33,067 bases of DNA from Thermodesulfobacteriales bacterium (GTDB lineage: Bacteria; Desulfobacterota; Thermodesulfobacteria; Thermodesulfobacteriales; Thermodesulfatatoraceae), in contig JALSKZ010000076.1 of NCBI GenBank assembly GCA_026988575.1, positions 1 to 33,067 on the forward strand, read 5' to 3'. Each line of letters begins with the position of its first letter. Position 1 is the stretch's first letter. This document shows, one piece after another, positions 32,269-33,067 of this stretch. The notes under the pieces are model-generated. The model was not told the DNA's origin, did no database searches, and saw only the letters and a program-made list of their open reading frames with translations. The position numbers and the translations under genes were made by a program.

Positions 32269-33067
32269 CTACTCTTTCCGGCCTTGTTTGTGGGCCAAGG
32301 CTGCATTTATAAAAGAGACAAAGAGAGGATGTGGAGCCATGGGTTTAGACCTAAATTCAGGGTGAAACTGGCACCCCAAAAACCATGGATGATCTTTTAG
32401 CTCCACAATTTCGACCAATTCTCCATCCGGAGAGACCCCACTTACCCGAAGCCCGTGTTTCTCAAAGACACCTCGAAATTCGTTATTAAATTCGTATCGG
32501 TGACGATGACGCTCAAAGATCTCTTCTACCTTATAAGCTTCCTTGGCCAAGGTCCCTTCCACCAAACGACAGGGATAGGCGCCAAGCCGCATGGTGCCGC
32601 CCTTTTCGGTCTTCTCGTCTCTTACCTCTACTTTTTGGGTCCGATAGTTGAACCACTCACGCATGAGATAAATCACCGGATACGGGGTTTCAGGGTCAAA
32701 TTCGGTGGAGTTGGCCTCTTTAAGCCCGGCTACATGGCGGGCAAACTCGATTACCGATAATTGCATGCCCAAACATATCCCAAAAAAGGGCAGGTTATGT
32801 TCTCGGGCATAGCGTATGGCCAAAATTTTCCCCTCTATCCCCCGCGAACCAAAACCACCTGGGACTAACACACCATTAACGTCTTTTAACGCCTGGGGTA
32901 CGTTGTCACTGGTGAGCTCTTCGGCGTCAATGTATTTAATGTTGACCGCTGTCTGTGAAGGCAATCCTCCGTGTACCAAAGCCTCATGTAGGGACTTGTA
33001 AGAATCTTTGAGGTGTACATATTTACCCACCACAGCGATGGTCACCTGGTGCTGAGGGTTTTTCATA
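32269..33067 (-). CDS. pyrG: CTP synthase, C-terminal part (gene continues past the window end)
   Basis: The visible 265 residues are the linker and the class I glutamine amidotransferase domain of CTP synthase. Seen are [35 protein letters not shown], the nucleophile C98 in GICLGMQL, and QFHPEF with the His and Glu of the triad. The N-terminal synthetase domain (about 270 residues) must lie beyond 33067, because the apparent ATG at 33064-33066 is an internal methionine. The enzyme converts UTP to CTP using glutamine. Its stop is 3 bp from the rsmG start. Confidence 0.96.
   Translation of the reverse strand, partial: MKNPQHQVTIAVVGKYVHLKDSYKSLHEALVHGGLPSQTAVNIKYIDAEELTSDNVPQALKDVNGVLVPGGFGSRGIEGKILAIRYAREHNLPFFGICLGMQLSVIEFARHVAGLKEANSTEFDPETPYPVIYLMREWFNYRTQKVEVRDEKTEKGGTMRLGAYPCRLVEGTLAKEAYKVEEIFERHRHRYEFNNEFRGVFEKHGLRVSGVSPDGELVEIVELKDHPWFLGCQFHPEFRSKPMAPHPLFVSFINAALAHKQGRKE

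Noticed and set aside
1-33067. CRISPR array, prophage or integrase-bounded island
   Set aside because: No regularly spaced direct repeats, phage structural genes or integrase were seen. Neither tRNA is followed by an integrase or a repeat of its 3' end.

Overview
The window reads as one contiguous stretch of a bacterial chromosome. The densely packed genes, several ATGA start/stop overlaps, the moderate base composition and the protein flavour (K/E-rich IF-2 linker, long DapF, FadR-type TetR, PEP-CTERM protein) suggest a thermophilic sulfate-reducer-like lineage such as the Thermodesulfobacteria. That placement is an inference from gene content; there is no rRNA here to confirm it.

Layout. 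(1) 1-3472: the 3' part of a radical-SAM DNA modification/repair protein, a SAM-dependent methyltransferase and a Cache-type chemoreceptor. (2) 3597-3791: a clear sigma70 promoter, tRNA-Gly(CCC) and two terminator-like hairpins. (3) 3806-14062: the classical translation/RNA-metabolism cluster rimP-nusA-ylxR-infB-ylxP-rbfA-nrnA-truB-rpsO-pnp, very tightly spaced. (4) 14095-15842, minus strand: argF and a PEP-CTERM-anchored surface protein. (5) 16195-18838: a four-gene plus-strand unit of ADP-ribosylglycohydrolase, double-domain universal stress protein, YacG and an MBL-fold hydrolase. It is preceded by two identical 14-bp palindromes. (6) 18822-21406, minus strand: hisB, a lipoprotein and ugd. 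(7) 21446-22449: a small unknown protein with an AT-hook-like tail facing a FadR-like TetR regulator that carries a near-consensus FadR box over its own start. (8) 22450-24255: a gene-poor, decayed region with a structured repeat and a 543-bp IS256-family deletion derivative that keeps both terminal inverted repeats. (9) 24256-26138, minus strand: tmRNA (ssrA) and its partner smpB, then a TtcA-like tRNA thiolase. (10) 26234-31621, plus strand: a compact UvrD-like helicase, a sigma54-type promoter, tRNA-Cys, a DUF2156 (MprF-like acyltransferase) gene, dapF and lysA. (11) 31633-33067, minus strand: rsmG and the C-terminal glutaminase half of pyrG.

Most genes are housekeeping: ribosome maturation, transcription elongation, RNA decay, trans-translation, tRNA modification, and Arg/His/Lys biosynthesis. 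The less ordinary material is the sigma54 promoter/Shine-Dalgarno/ATG arrangement that runs straight into tRNA-Cys, the coupling of a DUF2156 transferase with the last two lysine-biosynthesis genes, the divergent long DapF, the twin palindromes before the ADP-ribosylglycohydrolase, and the FadR-type autoregulatory site. I did not find a phage, CRISPR array or recognisable defence island.
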